Part shown: positions 14,090 through 25,529 of the stretch, in pieces
Layout of the letters: each line of letters opens with the position of its first letter
How positions within the stretch are numbered: position 1 is the first letter of the stretch
Made by a program: the position numbers and the translations under genes
From: Brachycybe producta
Taxonomy: Eukaryota; Arthropoda; Diplopoda; Playtdesmida; Andrognathidae
Direction: 5' to 3'
NCBI GenBank assembly: GCA_036925085.1
Contig: JAUPFP010000075.1
Coordinates: forward strand, 682,001 to 746,000
Length of the DNA: 64,000 nucleotides
Notes under the pieces: model-generated
The model's database searches: none
Told to the model about the DNA's origin: nothing
Seen by the model: only the letters and a program-made list of their open reading frames with translations

Positions 14090-15183
14090 ACCCCAAAATG
14101 TACAAGTACAACTTTCGAAAGATCTAAATAAGTTAACTCTCCACTTCAAAAAATACTTATTACAGTTAACTATTATTGTTTGCATTTTCAGTTATTTATA
14201 TAAAATCAGTGTTCAATTTTATCATGCCAGTTATTAATAGATGATTCCCATTATTTAAAACATGAAAATAAACACCAACAATACCCAGTATTTCCAGGCA
14301 GTCACCCATCCAAGTACTGACTGGGCCCAATGTTGCTTAACTTTGGTGATCAGATGAGAACCAGTGTGTTCAACAAGGTATGGGCATTGACACCCCAAAT
14401 GTGCAAGTTCAACTTTTGAAGGATCTAAATAAGTTAACTCTCCAATTCAAAAAAATACTTATTACATTTAACTATTATTGTGTGCATTTTCAGTTATTTA
14501 TATAACATAAGTGTTTAATTTTATCATGCCAGTTATTAATAGATGATTCCCATTATTTAAAAAATGAAAAATATACACCAACAACACCCCATATTCTCAG
14601 GCATTCACCCATCCAAGTACTGACTAGGCCCAAAGTTGCTTAACTTTGGTGATCGGATGAGAACCAGTGCGTTCAACATGGTATTTCTGTTGACACCCCG
14701 AAATGAACAAGTTCAACTTTTGAAGGATCTAAATAAGTTAACTCTCCACTTCAAAAAATACTTGTTACAATTAACTATTATTGTGTGCATTTTCAGTTAT
14801 TTATATAAAATAAGTGTTCAATTTTATAATGCCAGTTATTAATAGATGATTCCCATTATTTAAAAAATGAAAAAATACACCAACAACATCCAGTATTCCC
14901 AGGCAGTCACCCATCCAAGTACTGACTGGGCCCAATGTTGCTTAACTTTGGTGATCAAATGAGAACAAGTGCATTCAACATGGTATGGCCATTGACACCC
15001 CAAAATGTACAAGTTCAACTTTGGAAGGATCTAAATAAGTTAACTCTCCAATTCAAAAAAATACTTGTTACAATTAACTATTATTGTGTGCATTTTCAGT
15101 TATTTATATAACATAAGTGTTCAATTTTATCATGCCAGTTATTAATAGATGATTCCCATTATTTAAAAAAATGAAAAAAATAC

Positions 15184-15301
15184 ACCAACAACACCCAGTA
15201 TTCCCAGGCAGTCACCCATCCAAGTACTGACTGGGCCCAATGTTGCTTAACTTTGGTGATCGGATGAGAACCAGTGTGTTCAACAAGGTATGGGCATTGA
15301 C
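15184..15301 (-). rRNA. 5S rRNA-like copy
   Basis: Full-length copy with the array-consensus helices II, III and V all paired and the internal promoter block intact. The 5' end reads GTCAATGCC. Confidence 0.85.
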
Positions 15302-18300
15302 ACCCCAAAATGTACAAGTTCAACTTTTGAAGGATCTAAATAAGTTAACTCTCCACTTCAAAAAATACTTGTTACAATTAACTATTATTGTGTGCATTTG
15401 TATTTATTTATATAAAAAAGTGTTCAATTTTATAATGCCAGTTATTAATAGATGATTCCCATTATTTAAAAACATGAAAAAAATGCACCAACAACATCCA
15501 GTATTTCCAGGTAGTCACCCATCCAAGTACTGACTGGGCCCAATGTTGCTTAACTTTGGTGATCGAATGAGAACAAGTGTGTTCAACATGGTATCACCGT
15601 TGACACCCCAAAATGTACAAGTTCAACTTTCGAAGGATCTAAATAAGTTAACTCTCCACTTAAAAAATACTTGTTACATTTAACTATTATTGTGTGCATT
15701 TTCAGTTTGTTATATAAAATAAGTGTTCAACTTTATCATGCCAGTTATTAATAGATGATTCCCATTATTTAAAAAATAGAAAAAAATTACACAAACAACA
15801 CACAGTATGCCCAGGCAGTCACCCATTCAAGTACTGACTGGGCCCAATGTTGCTTAACGTTGGTGATCGGATGAGAACCAGTGTGTTCAACAAGGTATGG
15901 GCTTTGACATCCCAAAATGTACAAGTTTAACTTTTGAAGGATCTAAATAATTTAACTCTCTACTTCAAAAAAATACTTGTTACATTTAACTATTATTGTG
16001 TGCATTTTCAGTTATTTATATAAAATAAGTTTTCAATTTTATCATGCTAGTTATTAATAGACGATTGCCATTATTTAAAACATGAAAAAAATATGCTAAC
16101 AACACCCAGTATTCCCAGGCAGTAACCCATCCAAGTACTGACTGGGCCCTATGTTGCTTAACTTTGGTGATTGGACCAGAACCAGTGTGTTCAACATGGT
16201 ATGGCCATTGACACCCCAAAATGTACAAGTTCAACTTTTGAAGGATCTAAATAATTTAACTCTCTACTTCAAAAAAATACTTGTTACATTTAACTATTAT
16301 TGTGTGCATTTTTAGTTATTAATATAAAATAAGTGTTCAATTTTATCATGCCAGTTATTAATAGATGATTCCCATTATTTAAAACATGAAAAAAAACACC
16401 AACAATATCCAGTATTCCCAGGCAGTCACCCATCCAAGTACTAACTGGGCCCTATGTTGCTTAACTTTGGTGATCAGACGAGAACCAGTTTGTTCAACAT
16501 GGTATGGCCAATGACACCCCAAAACGTACAACTTCAATTTTCGAAAGATCTAAATAAGTTAACTCTTCACTTCAAAAAAATACTTGTTACACTTAACTAT
16601 TATTGTGTGCATTTTCAGTTATTTATATAAAATAAGTGTTCAATTTTATCATGCCAGTTATTAATAGATGATTCCCATTATTTAAAACATGAAAAAAACA
16701 CCAACAATACCCAGTATTCCCAGGCAGTCACCCATCCAAGTACTGACTGGGGCCAATGTTGCTTAACTTTGGCGATCACATGAGAACCAGTGTGTTCAAC
16801 AAGGTATGGGCGTTGACACCCCAAAATTTACAAGTTCAACTTTCGAAGGATCTAAATAAGTTAACTCTTGACTTCAAAAAAATACTTGTTACATTTAACT
16901 ATTATTGTGTGCATTTTTAGTTATTAATATAAAATAAGTGTTCAATTTTATCATGAAAGTTATTAATAGATGATTCCCATTATTTAAAAAATGAAAAAAA
17001 ACACCAACAACACCCCATATTCCCAGGCAGTCACCCCTCCAAGTACTGACTGGGCCCAATGTTGCTTAACTTTTGTGATCGGACGAGAACCAGTGTGTTC
17101 AACATGGTATGGCCGTTGACACCCCAAAACGTACAACTTCAATTTTCGAAAGATCTAAATAATTTAAATCTCCACTTCAAAAAAATAGTTGTTACACTTA
17201 ACTATTATTGTGTGCATTTTTAGTTATTTATATAAAATAAGTTTTCAATTTTATCATACCAGTTATTAATAGATGATTCCCATTATTTAAAAAATGAAAA
17301 AAATACACCAACAACACCCAGTATTCCCAGGCAGTCACCCATCCAAGTACTGACTTGGCCCAAAGTTGCTTAACTTTGGTGATTGGATCTGACCCAGTGC
17401 GTTCAACAAGGTATGGGCGATGACACCCCAAAATGTACAAGTTCAACTTTCGAAGTATCTAAATAAGTTAACTCTCCACTTAAAAAAATACTTGTTACAT
17501 TTAACTATTATTGTGTGCATTTTCAGTTATTTATATAAAATAAGTTTTCAATTTTATCATGCTAGTTATTAATAGATGATTTCCATTATTTAAAAAATGA
17601 AAAAAATATGCCAACAACACCCAGTATTCCCAGGCAGTCACCCATCCAAGTACTGACTGTGCCCAATGTTGCTTAACTTAGGTGATCGGATGAGAACCAG
17701 TGTGTTCAACATGGTATGGCCGTTGACACCCCAAAATGTACAAGTTCAACTTTTGAAAGATCTAAATAAGTTAACACTCCACTTCAAAAAAATACTTGTT
17801 ACATTTAACTATTATTGTGTGCATTTTCAGTTATTTATATAAAATAAGTGTTCAATTTTATCATGAAAGTTATTAATAGATTATTCCCATTATTTAAAAA
17901 ATGAAAAAATACACCAACAACACCCAGTATTCCCAGGCAATCACCCATCCAAGTACTGACTGGGCCCAAAGTTGCTTAACTTTGGTGATCAGATGAGACC
18001 CAGTGCGTTCAACAAGGTATGGGCGTTGACACCACAAAATGTACAAGTTCAACTTTTGAAGGATCTAAATAAGTTAACTCTCCACTTCAAAAAATACTTG
18101 TTACAATTAACTATTATTGTGTGCATTTGTATTTATTTATATAAAAAAAGTGTTCAATTTTATAATGCCAGTTATTAATAGATGATTCCCATTATTTAAA
18201 AACATGAAAAAAATACACCAACAACATCCAGTATTTCCAGGTAGTCACCCATCCAAGTACTGACTGGGCCCAATGTTGCTTAACTTTGGTGATCGGATGA

Positions 18301-18687
18301 GAACCAGTGTATTCAACATGGTATGGCAGTTGACACCCCAAAATGTACAACTTCAACTTTCGAAGGATCTAAATAAGTTAACTCTCCACTTAAAAAAAAA
18401 CTTGTTACATTTAACTATTATTGTGTGCATTTTCAGTTATTTATATAAAATAAGTGTTCAACTTTATCATGCCAGTTATTAATAGATGATTCCCATTATA
18501 TAAAAAATAGAAAAAAATTACACCAACAACACACAGTATTCCCAGGCAGTCACCCCTCCAAGTACTGACTGGGCCCAATGTTGCTTAACGTTGGTGATCG
18601 GATGAGAACCAGTGTGTTCAACAAGGTATGGGCTTTGACACCCCAAAATGTACAAGTTCAACTTTTGAAGGATCTAAATAAGTTAAC

Positions 18688-18712
18688 TCAAACACTTCAA
18701 CAAACTTAACTT
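18688..18712. other. Spacer insertion in one 5S unit
   Basis: The spacer right of the 5S copy at 18522-18639 carries about 17 extra bases that look like a garbled local duplication of the CACTTCAA/TTAACTTC motif. This makes the unit about 320 bp instead of about 304 bp. Confidence 0.6.
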
Positions 18713-19750
18713 CAAAAAAACACTTGTTACATTTAACTATTATTGTGTGCATTTTCAGTTTTTTATATAAAATAAGTTTTCAATTTTATCATGCTAGTTA
18801 TTAATAGATGATTTCCATTATTTAAAAAATGAAAAATATATGCCAACAACACCCAGTATTCCCAGGCAGTCACCCATCCAAGTACTGATTGTGCCCTATG
18901 TTGTTTAACTTTGGTGATCGGACCAGAACCAGTGTGTTCAACATGGTATGGCCATTGACACCCCAAAATGTACAAGTTCAACTTTCAAAGGATCTAAATA
19001 ATTTAACTCTCCACTTCAAAAAATACTTGTTACATTTAACTATTATTGTGTGAATTTTTTGTTATTAATATAAAATAAGTGTTCAATTTTATCATGCCAG
19101 TTATTAATAGATGATCCCCATTATTTAAAACATGAAAAAAACACCAACAATATCCAGTATTCCCAGGCAGTCACCCATCCAAGTACTGACTGGGCCCTAT
19201 GTTGCTTAACTTTGGTGATCAGACGAGAACCAGTCTGTTCAACATGGTATGGCCATTGACACCCCAAAATGTACAAGTTCAACTTTTGAAGGATCTTAAT
19301 AATTTAAATCTCCACTTCAAAAAAATACTTGTTACATTTAACTATTATTGTGTGCATTTTTAGTTATTAATATAAAATAAGTGTTCAATTTTATCATGAG
19401 AGTTATTAATAGATGATTCCCATTATTTAAAAAATGAAAAAAAAACACCAACAACACCCCATATTCCCAGGCAGTCACCCATCCAAGTACTGACTGGGCC
19501 CAATGTTGCTAAACTTTGGTGATCGGATGAGAACCAGTGTGTTCAACATGGTATGGCCGTCGACATCCCAAAATGTACAACTTTAACTTTCGAAGGATCT
19601 AAGTAAGTTAACTCTCCACTTCAAAAAAATACATGTTACACTTAACTATTATTGTGTGCATTTTCAGTTATTTATATAAAATAAATTTTCAATTTTATCA
19701 TACCAGTTATTAATAGATGATTCCCATTATTTAAAAAATGAAAAAAATAC

Positions 19751-19868
19751 ACCAACAACACCCAGTATTCCCAGGCAGTCACCCATCCAAGTACTGACTG
19801 GGCCCAATGTTGCTTAACTTTGGTGATCGGTTGAGAACAAGTGCGTTCAACATGGTATGGCTGTTGAC
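19751..19868 (-). rRNA. 5S rRNA-like copy
   Basis: Full-length copy with intact internal promoter block and 5' GTCAACAGCC. The helix III region carries an extra substitution (TTGTTCTCAACC in RNA sense). Confidence 0.82.
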
Positions 19869-21870
19869 ACCCCAAAATGTACAAGTTCAACTTTCGAAGG
19901 ATCTAAATAAGTTACCTCTCCACTTAAAAAATACTTGTTACATTTAACTATTATTGTGTGCATTTTCAGTTATTTATATAACATAAGTGTTCAATTTTAT
20001 CATCCCAGTTATTAATAGATGATTCCCATTATTTAAAAAATGAAAAAAATACACCAACAACATCCAGTATTTCCAGGCAGTCACCCATCCAAGTACTGAC
20101 TGGGCCCAATGTTGCTTAACTTTGGTGAACGAATGAGAACCAGTGTGTTCAACATGGTATCACCGTTGACACCCCAAAATGTACAAGTTCAACTTTCGAA
20201 GGATCTAAATAATTTAACTCTCCACTTCAAAAAAATACTTGTTACATTTAACTAATATTGTGTGCATTTTTAGTTATTAACATAAAATAAGTGTTCAATT
20301 TTATTATGAAAGTTATTAATAGATGATTCCCATTATTTAAAAAATGAAAAAAAAAACAACAACACCACCCCGTATTCCCAGGCAGTCACCCAGCCAAGTA
20401 CTGACTGGGCCCAAGGTTGCTTAACTTTGGTGATCTGATGACAACCAGAGTGTTCAACAAGGTATGGGCATTGACACCCCAAAATGTACAAGTTCAACTT
20501 TTGAAGGATCTAAATAAGTTAACTCTCCACTTCAAACAATACTTGTTACAATTAACTATTATTGTGTGCATTTTCAGTTATTTATATAACATAAGTGTTC
20601 TATTTTATCATGCCAGTTATTAATAGATGATTCCCATTATTTAAAAAATGAAAAAAATACACCAACAACACCCAGTATTCCCAGGCAGTCACCCATCCAA
20701 GTACTGACTGGGCCCAATGTTGCTTAACTTTGGTGATTGGATGAGAACCAGTGTGTTCAACAAGGTATGGGCATTGACACCCAAAATGTACAAGTTCAAC
20801 TTTTGAAGGATCTAAATAAGTTAACTCTCCACTTCAAAAAATACTTGTTACAATTAACTATTATTGTGTGCATTTTTATTTATTTATATAAAAAAACTGT
20901 TCAATTTTATAATGCCAGTTATTAATAGATGATTCCCATTATTTAAAAACATAAAAAAAATACACCAACAACATCCAGTATTTCCAGGTAGTCACCCATC
21001 CAAGTACTGACTTGGCCCAATGTTGCTTAACTTTGGTGATCGAATGAGAACCAGTGTGTTCAACATGGTATCACCGTTGACACCCCAAAATGTACAAGTT
21101 CAACTTTCGAAGTATCTAAATAAGTTAACTCTCCACTTAAAAAAATACTTGTTACATTTAACTATTATTGTGTGCATTTTCAAATATGTATATAACATAA
21201 GTGTTCAATTTTATCATGCCTGTTATTAATGGATGATTCCCAATATTTAAAAAAATGAAAAAAATATGCCAACAACAACCAGTATTCCCAGGCAGTCAAC
21301 CACCCAAGTACTGACTGGGTGCAATGTTGCTTAACTTTGGTGATCAAATGAGAACCAGTGTGTTCAACATGGTATCACCGTTGACAAACCAAAATGTACA
21401 AGTTCAACTTTCAAAGGATCTAAATAAGTTAACTCTCCACTTAAAAAAAAATTGTTACATTTAACTATTATTGTGTGCATTTTCAGTTATTACTATAAAA
21501 TAAGTTTTCAATTTTATCATGCTAGTTATTAATAGATGATTCCCATTATTTAAACAATGAAAAAATATGCCAACTACACCCAGTATTCTCAGGCAGTCAC
21601 CCAGCCAAGTACTGACTGTGCCCAATGTTGCTGAACTTAGGTAATCGGATGAGAACCACTGTGTTCAACATGGTTTGGCCGTTGACACCCCAAAATGTAC
21701 AAGTTCAACTTCCGCAGGATCTAAATAAGTTAACTTTCCACTTAAAAAAATACTTGTTACATTTAACTAGTATTGTGTGCATTTTCAGTTATTTATATAA
21801 AATAAGTGTTCAATATAATCATGCCAGTTATTAATAGATGATTCCCATTATTTAAAAAATGAAAAAAAAT

Positions 21871-21993
21871 GCCAACAACAACCAGTATTCCCAGGCAGTC
21901 ACCCATCCAAGTACTGAACTGAAAGGGCCCAATGGTGCTTAACTTTGGTGATCAGATGAGAACCAGTGTGTTCAACATGGTATGGCCGTTGAC
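21871..21993 (-). pseudogene. 5S rRNA-like copy with 5-bp insertion
   Basis: The copy is 123 bp long. Five extra bases sit beside the helix V strand, where + strand GACTGGGCCC becomes GAACTGAAAGGGCCC. The insertion disrupts helix V, so this is probably a 5S pseudogene. Confidence 0.8.
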
Positions 21994-22176
21994 ACCCCAA
22001 AATGTACAAGTTCAACTTTTGAAAGATCTAAATAAGTTAACTCTCCACTTCAAAAAAATACTTGTTACATTTAACTATTATTGTGTGCATTTTCAGTTAT
22101 TTATATAAAATAAGTGTTCAATTTTATCATGCCAGTTATTGATAGATGATTCTCATTATTTAAAAAATAAAAAAAC

Positions 22177-22249
22177 ACCATCAACATCCAGTATTCCCAG
22201 GCAGTCACCCATCCAAGTACTGACTGGGCCCAATGTTGCTTAACTTTGG
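22177..22249 (-). pseudogene. 5S rRNA-like copy truncated by retroelement A
   Basis: Only the 3' 73 bases of the RNA remain. Homology stops after + strand ACTTTGG, where the sequence passes directly into the ACGGT-rich repeat of retroelement A. This is the right end of the 5S array. Confidence 0.9.
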
Positions 22250-22640
22250 ACGGTGATAACGGCATTTCGCACGGTAAAAGTTCGTGCAATGCCCTTTCCA
22301 ACCGTCGGAACTCGGTGAAAGGGTGTTTTCACCGTCCGAAGGTGGTCAGCCATGGTTTTTACCGTGGTTTACCGACTTTGGACGGTGGAAACCGCGATTC
22401 GCACGGTGAAATCCCGTGGAATACTCTTTCTGCCGGTTCCGAAAAGGGGAAAAGGAGTTTTCACCGTACGAAGGCGGTAAAACACGGTTTTGACCGTGAA
22501 TTACCGACTTTGGACGGTGAAAACAGGAATTCTCACGGTGAAAGCTTGTGGAATTCACTTTTCCATGGTAAAACCTGGTTTTTAATGGTTCTTTCCCTGT
22601 TTACTAGGTCCATCACGGAGAAGGAGAAGGAGGAAGGCAA
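22243..22640 (+). repeat. 132-bp tandem repeat, 3 copies, open reading frame
   Basis: The motif ACTTTGGACGGTG recurs at 22243, 22375 and 22507, an exact 132-bp (44-codon) period. The repeat is rich in ACGGT/ACCGT, so it is full of short inverted matches. Element B has the equivalent repeat with a 162-bp (54-codon) period. Confidence 0.85.
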
Positions 22641-22710
22641 CGGGAGTGGCCGACGGTTTCCCTCCCTCAGCCCGCTGCATCCTGGGGATGCAAGGCTGTT
22701 GGAGTCATAA
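22250..22710 (+). CDS. Pol C-terminal tail fragment with 44-aa repeats
   Basis: Open frame without its own ATG, entering from the junction with the 5S array and ending at TAA 22708-22710. It encodes three 44-residue repeats with recurring LDG-NR-SHGE-PWN and FHR-K-V-HGF-RELP motifs. After these comes a segment ending SLSPLHPGDARLLES, which matches SLSSLHPGDAELLES in element B. In B this region is continuous with the integrase C-terminus, so it is probably the tail of pol. The next frame (ORF3) continues in the same register after the single TAA. Function of the repeats is unknown. Confidence 0.65.
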
Positions 22711-25452
22711 TCGGAGGGCTCCCCATCATCTGGCGGACCGGAAACAGCGGACGCTACCGTGGAATCTGTTGATTCTCCGGCGGCAGAGGCCGTGGAAGGT
22801 CCGGGGTCTGCCCAGTCGACTCCGACCGGTGTCGGAGCCTTCTGGGACAGATACCTGCAGTCTCCTACCAGAGATACGGCTGCTACCACCGTTCAGTCGG
22901 TGGCGGCGGTAGTTTCTCCGGTTGGAAAGCCTGCACAAGTGGGTGTTGATGGTGGGAAAGCGGCTACCGGTGTGGTAACCGCTAGTACCCCGGAACCAGG
23001 GTCTCCGTCTGTTCGAGACCTCCTAGATTGGTCTAGGGTGGTCGAGGACAGTGAGGATGTCTCCTTGGGAGCATCCTTAGTCATGGACACGGAGATGGAG
23101 GTCAAAACCACCGTTGATTCGGTGGCTGACGCCTCCAGGCAGTGGCAGAGCCGCAACTCCTCTTCAGAGGACTCTTCGGAGTCTGACCGGAGTAGTTCGG
23201 CCTCCGAGGGTAAACCGTCTGGGACGGGATCCCCCGGAGTTCTTCCCGCCGATCCAATGTCTTTGGAGGCCGTGGCTGTGTTTTTAGCCGAAGAAGAAGG
23301 CCGCTTGGATCGGTTGGATGAAGCTAGACGGGACATGGTCCAGGAAGGTGGCTTCCTGGTCGGGGACCGTCGATGCTTCGTCGGGGAGTTTCCGACCATG
23401 CAGGTGAGGAAGGACGGCGCAAGGAAGCGCAAGAAAAAGTCCGGAGCCGCACGGATCACTGCCAGAACCAAGGCTCTCGCAGAGAGAGAGGCGATGCTTA
23501 AAGCTAAGGAGGAGGCGTTGAAGAAGTTCACGGCTGCTGTGGGGCTTCGAGCAGAGACTCTTGCCCGCCCTGACGTTTGTTCAGGGGCTGCTTGGCCAGA
23601 GAAGCCGACTGCTATATCGGGTCCGCCCGAGGCAGTAGCTTGCCCCTCCGGCTGGCAGTCGGACAACCCGAAGAGGGACCGGCGAGCGGAGAAGAAGGCT
23701 ACCCAGCCTCCAGTACCCGCTCCCGGTAAAACGGGGAAATCTGTGAGTGGTGGTGGTGGTAAAGAACAAAAACGGTCCCACCCTCACACCCCACCAGTGG
23801 CTGAACGTTCTCGAGGCAAGAAGGCCAGGTCCTCCGGGCGAGGAAAGGCCTCCGAACCTCGGAAGCCAGAGAGCTTGGAGGACAAGCTCAAACGGCTTCA
23901 GGCTCAAGCAGCGAGCCTGCACCGACAGATCGCTCGTGCGGTCGGTGCAGGTGAGCGGCAGGAGTTTGAGCGCCGGGCTGCGGAGTTCCCTCCCCTGCAG
24001 GGAATGCCCGCCCGGAGTCCGCTCAAAACAGGGGAACCTCCTGTCGGTCGTGGTGTCCCGCCTATTGCGAGCACCATGACCATCGCTGGCCAGAAGCGAA
24101 TCGCCTGCACCAGCCCATGGTGCGGAAGCCAAAGCTACTGGTAGCAAGAGTCAGCCGACTCTTGCACCGAAGGAGAAGTTTCTCCTTCGGGATGGTCGAG
24201 GAAGATTTGTTTCCGGACAGTCATCCTCGGCTGTCACATCGGCTAAGGGCGCTTCTACGAAGAAGAGTACGGCTCCAGCCGGAAAACCTTCGAAGAAGGA
24301 GTCCGAGAAGGCGAAGGGGGCTAACCACCCTCTTAAGCCTGATCGGCCCAGTAAGTCGTCGGGGTCAGTTAAGTCTGACACGACGCATGGTCAACCTTCC
24401 TCTCACGGGAAGACAAACAAAAAGAAGAAGGACCGTAAAAAGTCCAAGCGTGAAAGGAAGGGAAGTCCGACACCCTCCAGTAGTAGGCGCCAGGGAGCCG
24501 AAACTGGAGGTGTCGTGGCGGAAAAGGAGGAGTCCCGGCGTGCTCAGGCAAGCACGCCGGCCGGGAGTCAACCGGTCCATACCCGTCCCGTTGAGGCGGC
24601 GCGGATAGATGGTAGGTCAATGCGCGACGTTTTGGTCTGCACGCCTCCATCCTCCCCGAAGGTGGATGCGGTCTCGAGCCTGCGGGTTTGAGCAGTGGGA
24701 ACCCTGCACCGTGTGACTTTGCCCTCACCTAGGGGCGAAGGAACCTCGGTTGCAGGAGTCAGTGTTCCCACAAGACGTGACCCCATAACCCCCAGTGGGG
24801 GTATACCCTTCTCTCCGGTCCATGGCGGCGGGGTATTCGATACCCTAGGACCTGAAACGTCAACCTCCCCTAGGCCTGAGGCCGAAGAACGGCGTATTGG
24901 CGCATTGCCCCCGTATTCAGATGCAGAGGTGTATCTGAATAACCGGCTTGGTCTCTGCAGGACCAGCCGGGAATGGAGGGTTGAAAATACCACGGCTACT
25001 ACCGTCTGGATGAGCCACTTCCAGAGCCGTGGGTAGCAAGGCTACCGCCGTACAACATGCGCCACGTGGTGGCGTTTGGTTGTGGAGGTTTTTCGGTTGT
25101 GATGGTCGTAAATCCGGTCCAGCAAACGTTTGCTATTTTGGATGTGGTGGGGCTAGATGCCGGGATAGTTCGTCTAGCCCGGCGTGCAGCCCCATTCATC
25201 CAACGTTTGCTGGGATGCGACTTATAAGGTATGGCTGGTCAGTTCATTACTGAGCCTCTACCAGGGTGAGAGACCGAACCCGCGGTTGCCCTGGTATACC
25301 TCATAACAAGTCGGACGCTTAGGGGGACGGTCTTCGATACTGGTTTTGGGTGGCACAACACCCAGATGTGCTTATGGTGGGCACGTCGGTGGGCTGCGGA
25401 GTGGATGGGCTCCACTTTCGCGACACCGCCAGAGAAGCCGTCCGGTACCTAA
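22711..25452 (+). pseudogene. ORF3 relic of retroelement A (unknown function)
   Basis: Related along its length to ORF3 of element B. The first part (to about 24110) is open for over 450 codons: an acidic Ser-rich block (SSSEDSSES), a conserved GGFLVGDRRCFVGEFPT block, a basic KKKSGAAR stretch followed by a helical ALAEREAMLKAKEEALKKF, and PKRDRRAEKKA. Near 24100-24115 the frame shifts. The second part runs to TAA 25450-25452 with in-frame stops at 24689, 24982, 25225 and 25267. Its C-terminal region still shows protein-level similarity to B (NPVQQTFAILDV, IQRLLGCDL, TQMCLWWARRW). It lacks about 30 residues present in B before this last motif. No zinc knuckle, protease or membrane span is seen. 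The first long open frame has no ATG at its start. Confidence 0.75.
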
Positions 25453-25529
25453 GAAGGTCAGGTTCGGGGAGCAATCCTCGCTGGCTTGACTGACCTGTTC
25501 CCGAGGCGGAACAGAGAAGTTGAGAGGAT

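Larger units (their letters stand above)
1..22249 (-). repeat. Tandem 5S rDNA-like array, 74 copies, about 304-bp period
   Basis: Each period holds a 118-bp minus-strand segment matching animal 5S rRNA, followed (minus sense) by a T-run that would serve as a Pol III terminator, and an AT-rich spacer of about 185 bp. Left ends of the copies on the + strand: 1 (partial), 260, 566, 872, 1176, 1484, 1790, 2093, 2399, 2705, 3011, 3315, 3618, 3920, 4223, 4529, 4835, 5139, 5442, 5745, 6049, 6354, 6658, 6962, 7264, 7570, 7875, 8179, 8484, 8790, 9092, 9393, 9696, 10002, 10306, 10611, 10919, 11225, 11527, 11832, 12140, 12443, 12749, 13054, 13360, 13666, 13972, 14274, 14577, 14879, 15184, 15487, 15791, 16095, 16398, 16700, 17003, 17307, 17610, 17913, 18217, 18522, 18842, 19143, 19447, 19751, 20053, 20358, 20661, 20964, 21268, 21569, 21871, 22177. 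Copies differ by scattered substitutions, so many may be pseudogenes. Short frames of 60-72 aa crossing the units are by-products of the repeat. Confidence 0.93.

Noticed and set aside
1-22249. Many 61-72 codon frames on both strands in the 5S array (MNLYILGCQ..., MLLNFGDRM...)
   Set aside because: They repeat with the 304-bp unit, overlap the 5S sequence and spacer, and vary with each substitution. They are by-products of the rDNA repeat.
1-22249. 5S-derived SINE (SINE3-like) instead of a 5S array
   Set aside because: The copies are strictly tandem at about 304 bp, cover the full 118-bp gene with a terminator T-run, and lack a LINE-like tail.
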